Shown one piece after another: positions 33,240 through 40,456 of a stretch of DNA of 40,498 nucleotides (its first letter is position 1; each line of letters starts with the position of its first letter). Source of the DNA: Neobacillus muris (GTDB taxonomy: Bacteria; Bacillota; Bacilli; Bacillales; Cytobacillaceae); assembly GCF_943193175.1 (NCBI RefSeq), contig NZ_CALPDF010000039.1:1-40498 (forward strand). The letters run 5' to 3'. The notes under the pieces are model-generated. The model ran no database searches. It was not told where the DNA came from and was given only the letters and a program-made list of their open reading frames with translations. A program made the translations under genes and the position numbers.

Positions 33240-33701
33240 TTATTCCCCCAGTTCTTCCTTTTGCTTTTTGATTAATATTTGCGCCAATTTTTCATAAGTG
33301 GTGATAAAATTAGTTATTTCTTCCTGGTCAAATCGGGTAATAATCGATTCGACTAATAACTCGATTTTTTCTTGGCAGGTTTCATATAGAATGCTGCCTT
33401 CCTCAGTTAAGGTTAGGTAAACCACTCTTCGGTCATTGGGGTCTCTTGTTCGATCAATTAGTCCTCGTTCGGCCATTCTATTAATGATCGCCGTGATCGC
33501 GCTCTTATTAACATCAAAGGCATCCGCCAATTCAGAAGAGGTGCACCTTACATGATTGCGAATGTATCTTAATATGTAGTGCTGGTCATTCGTTAATTCG
33601 CTGCCGATTTCACCTTTAATTAAGGTCTCCGCTTTTTTGTTTACGGAGAATGAGACCGATATATATCGATCAATTAGTTGTTGAATCGTTTGATGATTCA
33701 A
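33240..33701 (-). CDS. ydgG: MarR family transcriptional regulator (YdgG-like)
   Basis: A 153-residue MarR-type winged-helix dimer. The recognition region reads CTSSELADAFDVNKSAITAIINRMAERGLIDR and the wing RTRDPNDRRVVYLTLTEEG, both conserved in the family. The start is TTG 33701 with GGTGAATAGGA upstream. It precedes the MMPL transporter by four bases and so probably represses its own operon until a hydrophobic ligand binds. A palindromic operator is visible directly upstream. Confidence 0.9.
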   Translation of the reverse strand: MNHQTIQQLIDRYISVSFSVNKKAETLIKGEIGSELTNDQHYILRYIRNHVRCTSSELADAFDVNKSAITAIINRMAERGLIDRTRDPNDRRVVYLTLTEEGSILYETCQEKIELLVESIITRFDQEEITNFITTYEKLAQILIKKQKEELGE

Positions 33702-33725
33702 TCCTATTCACCCCCAGATTACTAG

Positions 33726-33786
33726 ATAGTTAAATAGTTTAACTATTCACATATTTAACTATATGCCGAATAAATCCTTGAGTCAA
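33726..33786 (-). promoter_or_regulatory. Promoter and MarR operators of the marR-MMPL operon
   Basis: On the minus strand: -35 TTGACT (33786-33781), 17-bp spacer, -10 TATAGT (33763-33758). Downstream, ATAGTTAAA-TAG-TTTAACTAT (33726-33746) is a perfect inverted repeat with 9-bp arms, the shape of a MarR operator. A related half (ATAGTTAAATAT, 33751-33762) overlaps the -10. Autoregulation is inferred. Confidence 0.75.
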
Positions 33787-33800
33787 TATGAAAAAACACG

Positions 33801-33817
33801 GTTAAGAAAAAGTTAAG
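33801..33817 (+). promoter_or_regulatory. Direct repeat GTTAAG, 11-bp spacing, upstream of the response regulator gene
   Basis: GTTAAG at 33801-33806 and 33812-33817, start to start 11 bp, is the layout of OmpR-family response regulator sites. It lies about 40 bp before the -35 of the two-component operon, suggesting autoregulation. Confidence 0.45.
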
Positions 33818-33856
33818 CATCACTAGTAATAATAAAATAAATAAAAGGAAATTTCT

Positions 33857-33884
33857 TTGAGACATTATATTTTTCAGATATAAT
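33857..33884 (+). promoter_or_regulatory. Promoter of the two-component operon
   Basis: TTGAGA (33857-33862), 16-bp spacer, TATAAT (33879-33884). The response regulator gene starts 39 bases further on. Confidence 0.65.
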
Positions 33885-33923
33885 ATTATTAATGATTTTT
33901 GCCTTTGTAAGGAGAGGAAAAAG

Positions 33924-34595
33924 ATGCGTTTATTAGTCGTTGAGGATAACCTTCCATTATTAGAGTCAATTGTTCAGTTATTATCAGATGAATTTGAAGT
34001 CGATCAAGCATCGAATGGGGAAGATGCGATGTTTTTAGCGATGCAAAATATTCATGATGCTATTGTCTTGGATGTGATGATTCCAGAAATAGATGGATTT
34101 GAAGTGTTAAAGACAATCCGAAAGGAAGGATTAAAGATACCTGTGCTTTTTTTAACGGCAAGGGATTCTTTGGAGGACCGTGTCAAGGGGCTGGATTTCG
34201 GCGGTGATGATTATTTGGTCAAGCCGTTTCAGGCAGCTGAATTAAAAGCAAGAATCCGCGCATTGTTAAGAAGAAGCGGCAGTTTAACAACAAACCAAAC
34301 GATCCAATATCGGGGGATTGAATTGTTTGGAAAAGAAAGGGATATTCATGTGGATGGCGAACCTGTTAAACTGACCACCAAGCAGTACGAGCTGCTGGAA
34401 TATTTAATCCAAAACAAAGGCGCCATTTTAACTAAAGAACAGATTTATGACAGGGTTTGGGGCTTTGATTCCGATACCACGATCGCCATTGTCGAGGTAT
34501 TTATGCACCATTTGCGAAAAAAACTGGAACCATTTGGCTATCAAGCGGATATTAAAACGATTCGCGGTGTAGGCTATATGCTCCAAGAAGAGTAG
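33924..34595 (+). CDS. OmpR/PhoB family response regulator
   Basis: A 223-residue response regulator. The receiver domain has the acidic pair EDN near the N terminus, the phosphorylated Asp in IVLDVMIPEIDGFEVL (Asp 51 region), the Thr in FLTARD and Lys in VKPF. The C-terminal OmpR-type winged helix includes LTTKQYELLEYLIQNKGAILTKEQIYDRVWG and VEVFMHHLRKKL. It acts with the histidine kinase encoded nine bases after. Stimulus unknown. GGAGAGG precedes ATG 33924. Confidence 0.94.
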   Translation: MRLLVVEDNLPLLESIVQLLSDEFEVDQASNGEDAMFLAMQNIHDAIVLDVMIPEIDGFEVLKTIRKEGLKIPVLFLTARDSLEDRVKGLDFGGDDYLVKPFQAAELKARIRALLRRSGSLTTNQTIQYRGIELFGKERDIHVDGEPVKLTTKQYELLEYLIQNKGAILTKEQIYDRVWGFDSDTTIAIVEVFMHHLRKKLEPFGYQADIKTIRGVGYMLQEE

Positions 34596-34604
34596 GAGTT
34601 GCGA

Positions 34605-35867
34605 ATGTTCCGACAGACACATATTAAACTGACACTTTTAAATTCATTGGTTTTTATCATTTTAATTGGCCTGTTAGGCAGTGCTGTTTATCTTTACACG
34701 GAGCATCAGCTATATAAGGATGTAAATCAATCTTTGATGGAGTCCATAGACCAGCTTACAAATCCCAGAGGTGCAAAAGGAGAATATAGGGAGAATAATG
34801 TTGAGCAAGTGCCTGGTTTTATGCGCCGGGACCCCCGAATCATGACGTTGATTTGGGATGAAAATGGGAATCTATTATCAGACCAAGATCGGACTGCCCT
34901 TATTTTTGAAAATAGGGAGGCTGTGATTCAACCGAAAAAATTAGAAACGCTTGTAGATATCGATATTGAGAATTATTCATTTCGGTATGCTGCAGTTGCG
35001 GTGCAATACCCGCAATTAGGGAAGTTGACGGTACAATTTATCCGTAATGTGGATTCTGAAAAAGAATTGCTGAACCGCCTTTTGCTGATTATTCTCATTG
35101 GCTGTGGCGCCGGTGTCCTTTGTGCCATTGGCATAGGGTATTTTTTAGCTGGCAGGGCACTTGTTCCCATCAAAAATGCCTGGGATAAGCAGCAGCAATT
35201 CGTATCTGATGCATCTCATGAATTGAGAACACCCCTAGCGGTGATCCAAGCTAAAACTGAAATATTATTTCGTTCACCTTCCGCAACGGTGCAGGATAAA
35301 ATCCTTGATATTTCCACGATATCGGCTGAATCGAGGCGGCTATCGAAACTGGTCACCAATTTGCTGACTCTTGCCAGGTCTGATTCGAATCAAATTGAAA
35401 TGAATAAGCAGCCCTTTCAGGTTGATGAACTATTGAAGAATATTATTCAGCAATTTGAAGATATTGCCTTGTACCAAGAAAAGTCTCTTCAATTAGATGT
35501 GAGTGAAGCCATTACTTTTTATGCGGATAAAGAAAGGATTCATCAGCTGATTGTCATTTTGCTCGACAATGCGATGAAATACACCAATGAAGGAGGAGAA
35601 ATCCTGCTTTCATGCAGGCAGACTCATTCTTCCATCATTCTTCAGGTGAAGGATACCGGTATTGGCATACCAGAGGAAGACATTCCTAAAATTTTCGACC
35701 GGTTTTATCAAAGTGACCAAGCAAGGTCCGCAGCTGAGGGGACGGGTCTTGGGCTTTCGATTGCCAAATGGATTGTTGAAAAGCACCAAGGGAAAACGAA
35801 GGTGCAAAGCACGATCGGTAAAGGTACTGCAATTGAAATTACATTTCCTAAAGCCCAGAAGAGTTGA
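34605..35867 (+). CDS. Sensor histidine kinase
   Basis: A 420-residue membrane kinase. Two membrane helices (about residues 9-31 and 159-185) bound an extracytoplasmic sensor of about 125 residues. The phosphorylated His is residue 205 in SDASHELRTPLAVI. The ATPase part has the N box LLDNAMKYTNEGG, G1 DTGIGIPEED and G2 GTGLGLSIAKWIVEKHQGK. Only a short linker, no evident full HAMP domain, joins TM2 to the His box. ATG 34605 is chosen since TAGGAG is six bases upstream; an earlier TTG (34599) is inside the site region. It is convergent with a cupredoxin-like membrane protein gene. Confidence 0.92.
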   Translation: MFRQTHIKLTLLNSLVFIILIGLLGSAVYLYTEHQLYKDVNQSLMESIDQLTNPRGAKGEYRENNVEQVPGFMRRDPRIMTLIWDENGNLLSDQDRTALIFENREAVIQPKKLETLVDIDIENYSFRYAAVAVQYPQLGKLTVQFIRNVDSEKELLNRLLLIILIGCGAGVLCAIGIGYFLAGRALVPIKNAWDKQQQFVSDASHELRTPLAVIQAKTEILFRSPSATVQDKILDISTISAESRRLSKLVTNLLTLARSDSNQIEMNKQPFQVDELLKNIIQQFEDIALYQEKSLQLDVSEAITFYADKERIHQLIVILLDNAMKYTNEGGEILLSCRQTHSSIILQVKDTGIGIPEEDIPKIFDRFYQSDQARSAAEGTGLGLSIAKWIVEKHQGKTKVQSTIGKGTAIEITFPKAQKS

Positions 35868-35876
35868 GTGTAAAAA

Positions 35877-35906
35877 GCTGTTGGACTCCCAACAGCATTA
35901 TTTTTA
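35877..35906 (+). terminator. Terminator of the two-component operon
   Basis: GCTGTTGG (35877-35884) pairs perfectly with CCAACAGC (35889-35896), loop ACTC, followed by ATTATTTTTA. Confidence 0.85.
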
Positions 35907-35920
35907 TGAGGGAGTATAAA

Positions 35921-35980
35921 AGTTTTAGCCTTTGAGAACTGTCTAGCTCCACGCCATACGGTGCCGGCCAGGGCGCTTTT
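35921..35980. repeat. Interspersed repeat with core GAGAACTGTCTAGCTCC, copy 1
   Basis: Aligns with 39617-39669 in the same orientation, with about 80 percent identity and a few gaps, both ending GGCGCTTTT. The TGTCTAGCTCC core is one I recall from many Bacillus genomes as a short intergenic repeat. This copy lies between convergent genes. Confidence 0.7.
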
Positions 35981-35981
35981 G

Positions 35982-36015
35982 AAAGGAACCATCATTCCAC
36001 GATGATGGTTCCTTT
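35982..36015. terminator. Bidirectional terminator overlapping the end of the cupredoxin-like gene
   Basis: AAAGGAACCATCAT (35982-35995) pairs perfectly with ATGATGGTTCCTTT (36002-36015), loop TCCACG. The gene's last codons form part of the stem. Confidence 0.85.
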
Positions 36016-36882
36016 TAGCATATTCATACCGCAGCTGTACGTAAATTCTCCAGATTTATCAGCTATAAAGCTAATATTTGTTGTGCCAGCCTTTAAATTC
36101 GTATTTTGGATATTGAAATCAGGAAGGTTAAAGGTTGTATAACAGCTATCTTCCAATTGGGTTTCAATTTGGAGTTCTACCAGACTGCCTTTTTTAACAC
36201 GGATGATATTTGGGGTGTAACCTTTCTCGGTAACCAGGATGTTTATTTTTGGCTCGGTTTCATCCGAAGCGTCAATTTCTGAATTTTCCTCTGGCTGAAT
36301 AGCAAGTTCTTGCTGCGCTTGGGCCTGCGCTGTACCTGATGCTGAAGGGATTTCCACAATGTCGCTGCTATATAGAAAAAGAAACAGGCTGATTAGTAAG
36401 ATACCGGCAGCGATTATGGCAAAGGGTGATAACTCATCTGTTTGTACCAAAATTTTGTCATTAGTTTCTGCTAGTAAAAACAAAACAACCATTCCCATTA
36501 TGACGATATAGAAGCCTAATAGGATTCCGAGTAAAACAGCCGGATTTATAAACTGGAGCAATGCACCAAGAATGGCACCGATGATTCCTCCCATTAGGCC
36601 TGACAGGGAGCTTAAGACAATAGCGGGCAAACCTGAAGAATGTCCTGCTAAAAATCCAATCATAAATCCTATAATCATGCTAGTCCCAGTGACAAGAAAG
36701 ATTTCTCCAGAAACTAAACCAATGATGCAGCCAGACAAAAGCCCGGTTGCTGCTGATACGCCAATTGCAGCTATAAGTCCATGTTGTTTGGCAAGCTTGG
36801 TTTTATGATGATATAAAAGATAGATTGAAAAAGTGGATATGGCAGCAACAATTATTGATGAAGCAATGTAAAATATATTCAT
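35992..36882 (-). CDS. Membrane protein with C-terminal cupredoxin-like domain
   Basis: A 296-residue protein. About six membrane helices, several glycine-rich (for example GLMGGIIGAILGALLQ), occupy residues 1 to about 185. The C-terminal 90 residues form a cupredoxin-type beta domain: ILVTEKGYTPNIIRVKKGSLVEL, then SCYTTFNLPDFNIQ and FTYSCGMNMLKGTIIV. The two cysteines and the Cys-Gly-Met-x-Met end suggest copper binding or redox sensing outside the cell. ATG 36882 follows GAGAGG; the frame extends further up without support. It is convergent with the two-component operon. A role in copper handling is inference. Confidence 0.75.
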   Translation of the reverse strand: MNIFYIASSIIVAAISTFSIYLLYHHKTKLAKQHGLIAAIGVSAATGLLSGCIIGLVSGEIFLVTGTSMIIGFMIGFLAGHSSGLPAIVLSSLSGLMGGIIGAILGALLQFINPAVLLGILLGFYIVIMGMVVLFLLAETNDKILVQTDELSPFAIIAAGILLISLFLFLYSSDIVEIPSASGTAQAQAQQELAIQPEENSEIDASDETEPKINILVTEKGYTPNIIRVKKGSLVELQIETQLEDSCYTTFNLPDFNIQNTNLKAGTTNISFIADKSGEFTYSCGMNMLKGTIIVE

Positions 36883-37037
36883 GTGAATACCTCTCGGGCG
36901 ATAAAATTTACAATATACATAAATTATAAAGGCAAGAAATGGGCATATAAGCGGCAGCATTTGAACGTTCTATGACTCTTTCTTTCACCTTTTTTGGCAT
37001 CTGAATGATCCAATAAAAATATTCTTTTGATAAAGAA
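36883..37037. other. Gap between the divergent cupredoxin-like gene and the proS promoter
   Basis: No ORF with a ribosome binding site, repeat or RNA was recognised here. It should hold the minus-strand promoter of the cupredoxin-like gene, but I see no convincing element. Confidence 0.4.
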
Positions 37038-37066
37038 TTGACTTTTGGGTTTGGGAAATATATAAT
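37038..37066 (+). promoter_or_regulatory. Promoter of the T-box-proS unit
   Basis: TTGACT (37038-37043), 17-bp spacer, TATAAT (37061-37066). Predicted start near 37074, just before the T-box leader. Confidence 0.8.
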
Positions 37067-37089
37067 TTTTTCAACCAAATAAGATTGAA

Positions 37090-37317
37090 ACAATGACGGG
37101 GACTAGTAAAATGAATCAGTCTTACCAAGAGAGGATGCTATTGGTGGGAGGTATCTTAAGACAGTCATTTGAACCTGCCTCACGAGTTCTGTATCGGATA
37201 TTTTGAAGATACATGCGGATAAAATCCGTTATCATGGAGAGAGTATAAAGTATTTGCTTTATGAATTTAGGGTGGTACCGCCAGGCCTTGGTCCCTTGTT
37301 AGGATCAGGGTCTTTTT
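37090..37317 (+). promoter_or_regulatory. Proline T-box leader of proS
   Basis: A T-box antitermination leader. AGTA element at 37104-37107, stem I distal region GGATGCTATTGGTGGGAGG, specifier in GAACCT with CCT (37174-37176, proline), and the T-box sequence GGTGGTACCGCC at 37271-37282, which pairs with the acceptor end of uncharged tRNA. A terminator follows (about 37290-37317, ending GGGTCTTTTT). Uncharged tRNA-Pro would stabilise the antiterminator and switch on proS. Confidence 0.88.
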
Positions 37318-37346
37318 ATATTTATATAATTAATGAGGTGTCAAAC

Positions 37347-38777
37347 ATGGCAAAGGAATTTGTAAAAGATATTACAGCAATGGATGATGATTTCGCTCAA
37401 TGGTATACAGATGTCGTCACCAAAGCGGACTTAATCGATTATTCAAGTGTTCGTGGTTCGATGATTATTCGCCCATATGGTTATGCATTGTGGGACAATA
37501 TTAAAAATGAACTCGACCGACGCATTAAAGAAACAGGACATGAGAATGTCTATATGCCATTATTTATCCCTGAAAGTCTCCTGCAAAAGGAGAAGGATCA
37601 TGTAGAAGGCTTCGCACCAGAAGTGGCCTGGGTAACTCATGGCGGTTCAGAGGAGCTGGCCGAAAGACTGGTGGTCCGTCCAACATCTGAAGTGTTATTC
37701 TGTGAGCATTACAGCAACATTATCCATTCCTATCGCGACCTGCCAAAGCTATATAATCAATGGGCCAATGTAGTCCGCTGGGAAAAGACAACCCGTCCAT
37801 TCTTAAGAACCTTGGAGTTTTTATGGCAGGAAGGCCATACTGCCCATGCCACTGACGAAGAGGCAATGGAAGAAACCATCAAAATGCTGAATGTTTATGC
37901 CGCTATCTGCGAGGAAATATTGGCGATTCCGGTTGTCAAAGGGCAGAAGACGGAAAAAGAAAAATTTGCCGGCGCAAAGGCCACTTTTACGATTGAGAGC
38001 TTAATGCATGATGGCAAGGCATTACAATCCGGCACATCTCACCACTTTGGTACAGGCTTTGCCGAAGCGTTCAATATTCAATATACGGATAAAGATGGCA
38101 AACTGCAGTATGTACATCAAACATCTTGGGGCTTTACCACACGAATTATCGGTGCCCTGATCATGGTTCATGGCGATGACCGCGGGTTGGTCATTCCGCC
38201 AAAGGCAGCTCCAACCCAAGTCATGATTGTGCCAATTGCCCAGCATAAAGAAGGCGTACTTGATTTTGCCTATGATTTGAAAAATTCGCTTTCTAAAGCT
38301 GCTCGTGTTGATATCGATGCCAGCGATAAAAAGCCAGGCTGGAAGTTTAATGAATATGAAATGAAGGGGATTCCAGTCCGCTTAGAGGTTGGTCCAAAAG
38401 ATATTGAAAACAAGCAGGTTGTTTTAGTGAGACGGGATACTTTGGAAAAAGTAGTGGTTTCTATGGATGAACTAGAGACTAAGCTTGTTGAGTTATTAGA
38501 TGATATTCAAACCAATCTTTATAATAAAGCGTTGAAGCATCGTGAAGAGCGAACTTCAGTTGCAGCAACCCTTGATGAATTAAAGGAAACGCTAGATGCT
38601 AAACCTGGCTTTATTAAAGCAATGTGGTGCGGTGATTTAGCCTGTGAAGAAAAAATTAAAGAAGACACTGGTGCCACTTCCAGATGTATTCCATTTGAGC
38701 AAGAGCAAGTAGCAGATAAATGTGTATGCTGCGGCAAGGATGCCAAGCATATGGTTTATTGGGCAAAAGCTTACTAA
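37347..38777 (+). CDS. proS: Prolyl-tRNA synthetase, short archaeal/eukaryotic-type
   Basis: A 476-residue class II synthetase. It lacks the large insertion of the long bacterial form (about 565-570 residues in B. subtilis) and has the C-terminal domain with cysteines ([20 protein letters not shown]) that binds zinc in the short type, ending in the typical aromatic Ala-Tyr tail. Motif 2 reads [27 protein letters not shown] and motif 3 [23 protein letters not shown] 37347 follows GAGGTG; an upstream GTG-type frame lies inside the leader and is not used. Many Bacillus carry this form besides, or in place of, the long one; the number of proS genes in this genome is not visible here. Confidence 0.93.
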   Translation: MAKEFVKDITAMDDDFAQWYTDVVTKADLIDYSSVRGSMIIRPYGYALWDNIKNELDRRIKETGHENVYMPLFIPESLLQKEKDHVEGFAPEVAWVTHGGSEELAERLVVRPTSEVLFCEHYSNIIHSYRDLPKLYNQWANVVRWEKTTRPFLRTLEFLWQEGHTAHATDEEAMEETIKMLNVYAAICEEILAIPVVKGQKTEKEKFAGAKATFTIESLMHDGKALQSGTSHHFGTGFAEAFNIQYTDKDGKLQYVHQTSWGFTTRIIGALIMVHGDDRGLVIPPKAAPTQVMIVPIAQHKEGVLDFAYDLKNSLSKAARVDIDASDKKPGWKFNEYEMKGIPVRLEVGPKDIENKQVVLVRRDTLEKVVVSMDELETKLVELLDDIQTNLYNKALKHREERTSVAATLDELKETLDAKPGFIKAMWCGDLACEEKIKEDTGATSRCIPFEQEQVADKCVCCGKDAKHMVYWAKAY

Positions 38778-38787
38778 ATATTTTCGT

Positions 38788-38912
38788 AAAAAGGGCTGTC
38801 CATTAAGGGGTCTGACTCCGCGCTTAGAACAATATATAGAACGGTTTTTAAAATATCATCTATATGTTGTGGTGTGGTGTCTGGCCTCTTTTCCTTTTGG
38901 GCAGCCCCTTTT
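38788..38912. mobile_element. proS terminator apparently split by a MITE-like hairpin element
   Basis: AAAAAGGGCTGTCC (38788-38801) and GGGCAGCCCCTTTTT (about 38899-38913) are near-complementary terminator arms, but 97 bases separate them. The intervening stretch (about 38803-38894) has its own imperfect inverted ends (GGGGTCTGAC against its mate in GTGTCTGGCCTC) and an inner stem (ACAATATATAG with CTATATGTTGT). No coding capacity. I recall GGGGTCTGAC/GTGTCTGGC ends from Bacillus short repeats. Insertion into the loop is inference. Confidence 0.5.
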
Positions 38913-39000
38913 TACCGATGAATCCCTAATGAGTCCTTGTCAAAAGAGGATTTTCTCCATTTTTATCGAATTATAAACTGAATCTAGGGGGGAGGACATG

Positions 39001-39558
39001 ATGAAACCAATTCTAATCGATTTTTCAGAAGAAATACATTCAAAAAGGTTATTAATCCGTAAGCCCTTGCCTGGCGATGGAAAAGCTGTGTATCCAGCCA
39101 TGCAGGCCTCAATGAAGGAATTAAAACCATGGATGCCGTGGGCACACAGGAACCAGACAGAAGCAGAGGTGGAAGCAAATATGCGGGAGGCGTATATTAA
39201 GTTTTTATCCAGGGAAGACTTACGGCTGCATCTGTTCGATAAAGTGACAGGAGAGTTTATTGGTGCCTCCGGCCTGCATCGAATTAATTGGGATGTGCCG
39301 AAGTTTGAGATCGGTTATTGGATTGATACTAGGCATAGCGGAAAGGGGTATATCACAGAGGCAGTTGAAGCAATCCATCATTTTGCCTTTCAAGAACTAA
39401 AAGCTAGACGGATAGAAATCCGCTGTGACCCCAATAATATCAAATCACGGGCCATTCCAGAGCGGCTGGGATTTACATTGGAAGGCATATTAAAAAACGA
39501 TAGCCGATCCGCAGATGGAGCAGAACTTAGGGATACTTGCGTTTATGCCAAAACGTAG
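39001..39558 (+). CDS. GNAT acetyltransferase, RimJ/RimL type
   Basis: A 185-residue acetyltransferase of the RimJ/RimL branch. The N terminus has SKRLLIRKPLPGDGKAVYPAM, the usual start of this branch. The acetyl-CoA region is IGYWIDTRHSGKGYITEAVEAI (G-x-G-x-I/A loop) and CDPNNIKSRAIPERLGFTLEG is the Asn-x-x-Ser-x-x-x-x-x-x-x-G-F motif. It may acetylate a ribosomal protein N terminus, an amino acid or a drug; substrate unknown. Two ATGs are adjacent (38998, 39001); the second has the better spacing from GGGGGGAGG. Confidence 0.87.
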   Translation: MKPILIDFSEEIHSKRLLIRKPLPGDGKAVYPAMQASMKELKPWMPWAHRNQTEAEVEANMREAYIKFLSREDLRLHLFDKVTGEFIGASGLHRINWDVPKFEIGYWIDTRHSGKGYITEAVEAIHHFAFQELKARRIEIRCDPNNIKSRAIPERLGFTLEGILKNDSRSADGAELRDTCVYAKT

Positions 39559-39573
39559 TAGGTTCCTAAATCA

Positions 39574-39603
39574 AAGAGTGCCAAAATCGGCACTCTTAAT
39601 TTT
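39574..39603 (+). terminator. Terminator of the RimJ/RimL-type gene
   Basis: AAGAGTGCC (39574-39582) pairs perfectly with GGCACTCTT (39589-39597), followed by AATTTTTA. Confidence 0.85.
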
Positions 39604-39616
39604 TAGAAAGCAAAAA

Positions 39617-39669
39617 AGTTTAGACTTTGAGAATTGTCTAGCTCTAGGCTATACGGCGCTGGCGCTTTT
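39617..39669. repeat. Interspersed repeat with core TGTCTAGCTC, copy 2
   Basis: Second copy of the element at 35921-35980, same orientation, again between convergent genes. It abuts the stop codon of the YdcF gene (39671-39673). Confidence 0.7.
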
Positions 39670-39670
39670 C

Positions 39671-40252
39671 TTATATTTTTCCATCCAAAAGGTATTTGGT
39701 AATCGCCATATATTCACGAAGGTAGTTTTTAGGAACAGAAATGATTGGTGTTTTAGAAGGCAGGCCTGACAGTTCCAGGTCCTGTTGGCGGGCAATCGCC
39801 AGGGCCCTGTACATATGGAAGGCATTCGTTACTACTACTCCTTTGCCGTTCTCTTTAGGGAGAAGTTTCCTTGAAAAAAGAATATTTTCATATGTACTAG
39901 TAGAACGATCCTCCAGAAGAATCCTTGATTCATCAATTCCTTGTTTTACCAGCTCCCGCTTAATGGCTTCCGCTTCAGAAATAGCTTCACCTTGACCTTT
40001 CCCTCCGGAGGCTATTGCGATCGTTTTTTGATTTTCCTTCAGATAGTTAGCAGCAGCTTGTATTCGGGTGGCAAACACTGAAGTGGGAGTGGTGCCTTTC
40101 ACCCTTGCGCCCAGAATAATCAAATAATCTGCGTTTTTAGGCGGCTCCAAATCACTATATTGACTAATTTTAAATTGTAAAAATCCTGTATAAAATAAGC
40201 CAACAACGATCAATATTCCAATCGTATTCCTTACTCTCTTATTGTGTAGCAT
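39671..40252 (-). CDS. YdcF/SanA/ElyC family protein (DUF218)
   Basis: A 193-residue protein with an N-terminal membrane anchor (IGILIVVGLFYTGFLQF) and a DUF218 domain. Family landmarks are DYLIILGARVKG, IAIASGGKGQGEAISEAEAIKREL, ILLEDRSTSTYENILFSRKLL and VVVTNAFHMYRALAIARQ, with the Gly-Gly loop and the conserved Glu/Ser-Thr-x-x-Glu-Asn segment. Such proteins are linked to envelope integrity and wall synthesis in E. coli (ElyC, SanA); the reaction is not established. ATG 40252 follows AAGGAAG. It is a single gene with a TGC-TATAAT promoter upstream on the minus strand. Confidence 0.88.
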   Translation of the reverse strand: MLHNKRVRNTIGILIVVGLFYTGFLQFKISQYSDLEPPKNADYLIILGARVKGTTPTSVFATRIQAAANYLKENQKTIAIASGGKGQGEAISEAEAIKRELVKQGIDESRILLEDRSTSTYENILFSRKLLPKENGKGVVVTNAFHMYRALAIARQQDLELSGLPSKTPIISVPKNYLREYMAITKYLLDGKI

Positions 40253-40305
40253 TTTTCTTCCTTCTCAGTAAATTTAGTTTAAAATGAAAAAACAGTGTTT
40301 ATCGT

Positions 40306-40314
40306 ATTATAGCA
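40306..40314 (-). promoter_or_regulatory. Extended -10 promoter of the YdcF gene
   Basis: On the minus strand TATAAT (40311-40306) preceded by TGC; no strong -35. Start expected near 40299. Confidence 0.55.
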
Positions 40315-40342
40315 GAAATTGCCTTTGAAAAATCAGCATGCG

Positions 40343-40371
40343 TAAAAAATAAAAAGGACTTTAGCAGTCCT
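40343..40371 (-). terminator. Terminator facing leftwards near the right end
   Basis: AGGACT (40355-40360) pairs with AGTCCT (40366-40371). On the minus strand a T-rich run follows (complement of 40344-40355). It would end a minus-strand transcript entering from beyond the right edge. Confidence 0.65.
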
Positions 40372-40446
40372 CAGATTGTCGAGAAAGGGTATTTTTCTCG
40401 GCAATTTTTTATTATCACAGTATCTAAATACCAAATTTATTGATTG
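40372..40446. repeat. Right copy of the 75-bp inverted repeat
   Basis: The reverse complement of 1-75 with one mismatch. The 11-bp hairpin (40376-40386 with 40394-40404) is followed on the plus strand by six T (40405-40410), so this copy is a plus-strand terminator. It begins exactly 127 bases from the right edge. Confidence 0.9.
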
Positions 40447-40456
40447 TCCATGCAAA

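Noticed and set aside
37203..37346. N-terminal extension of proS by 48 codons
   Set aside because: It lies inside the T-box leader and terminator, and a proper binding site precedes ATG 37347.
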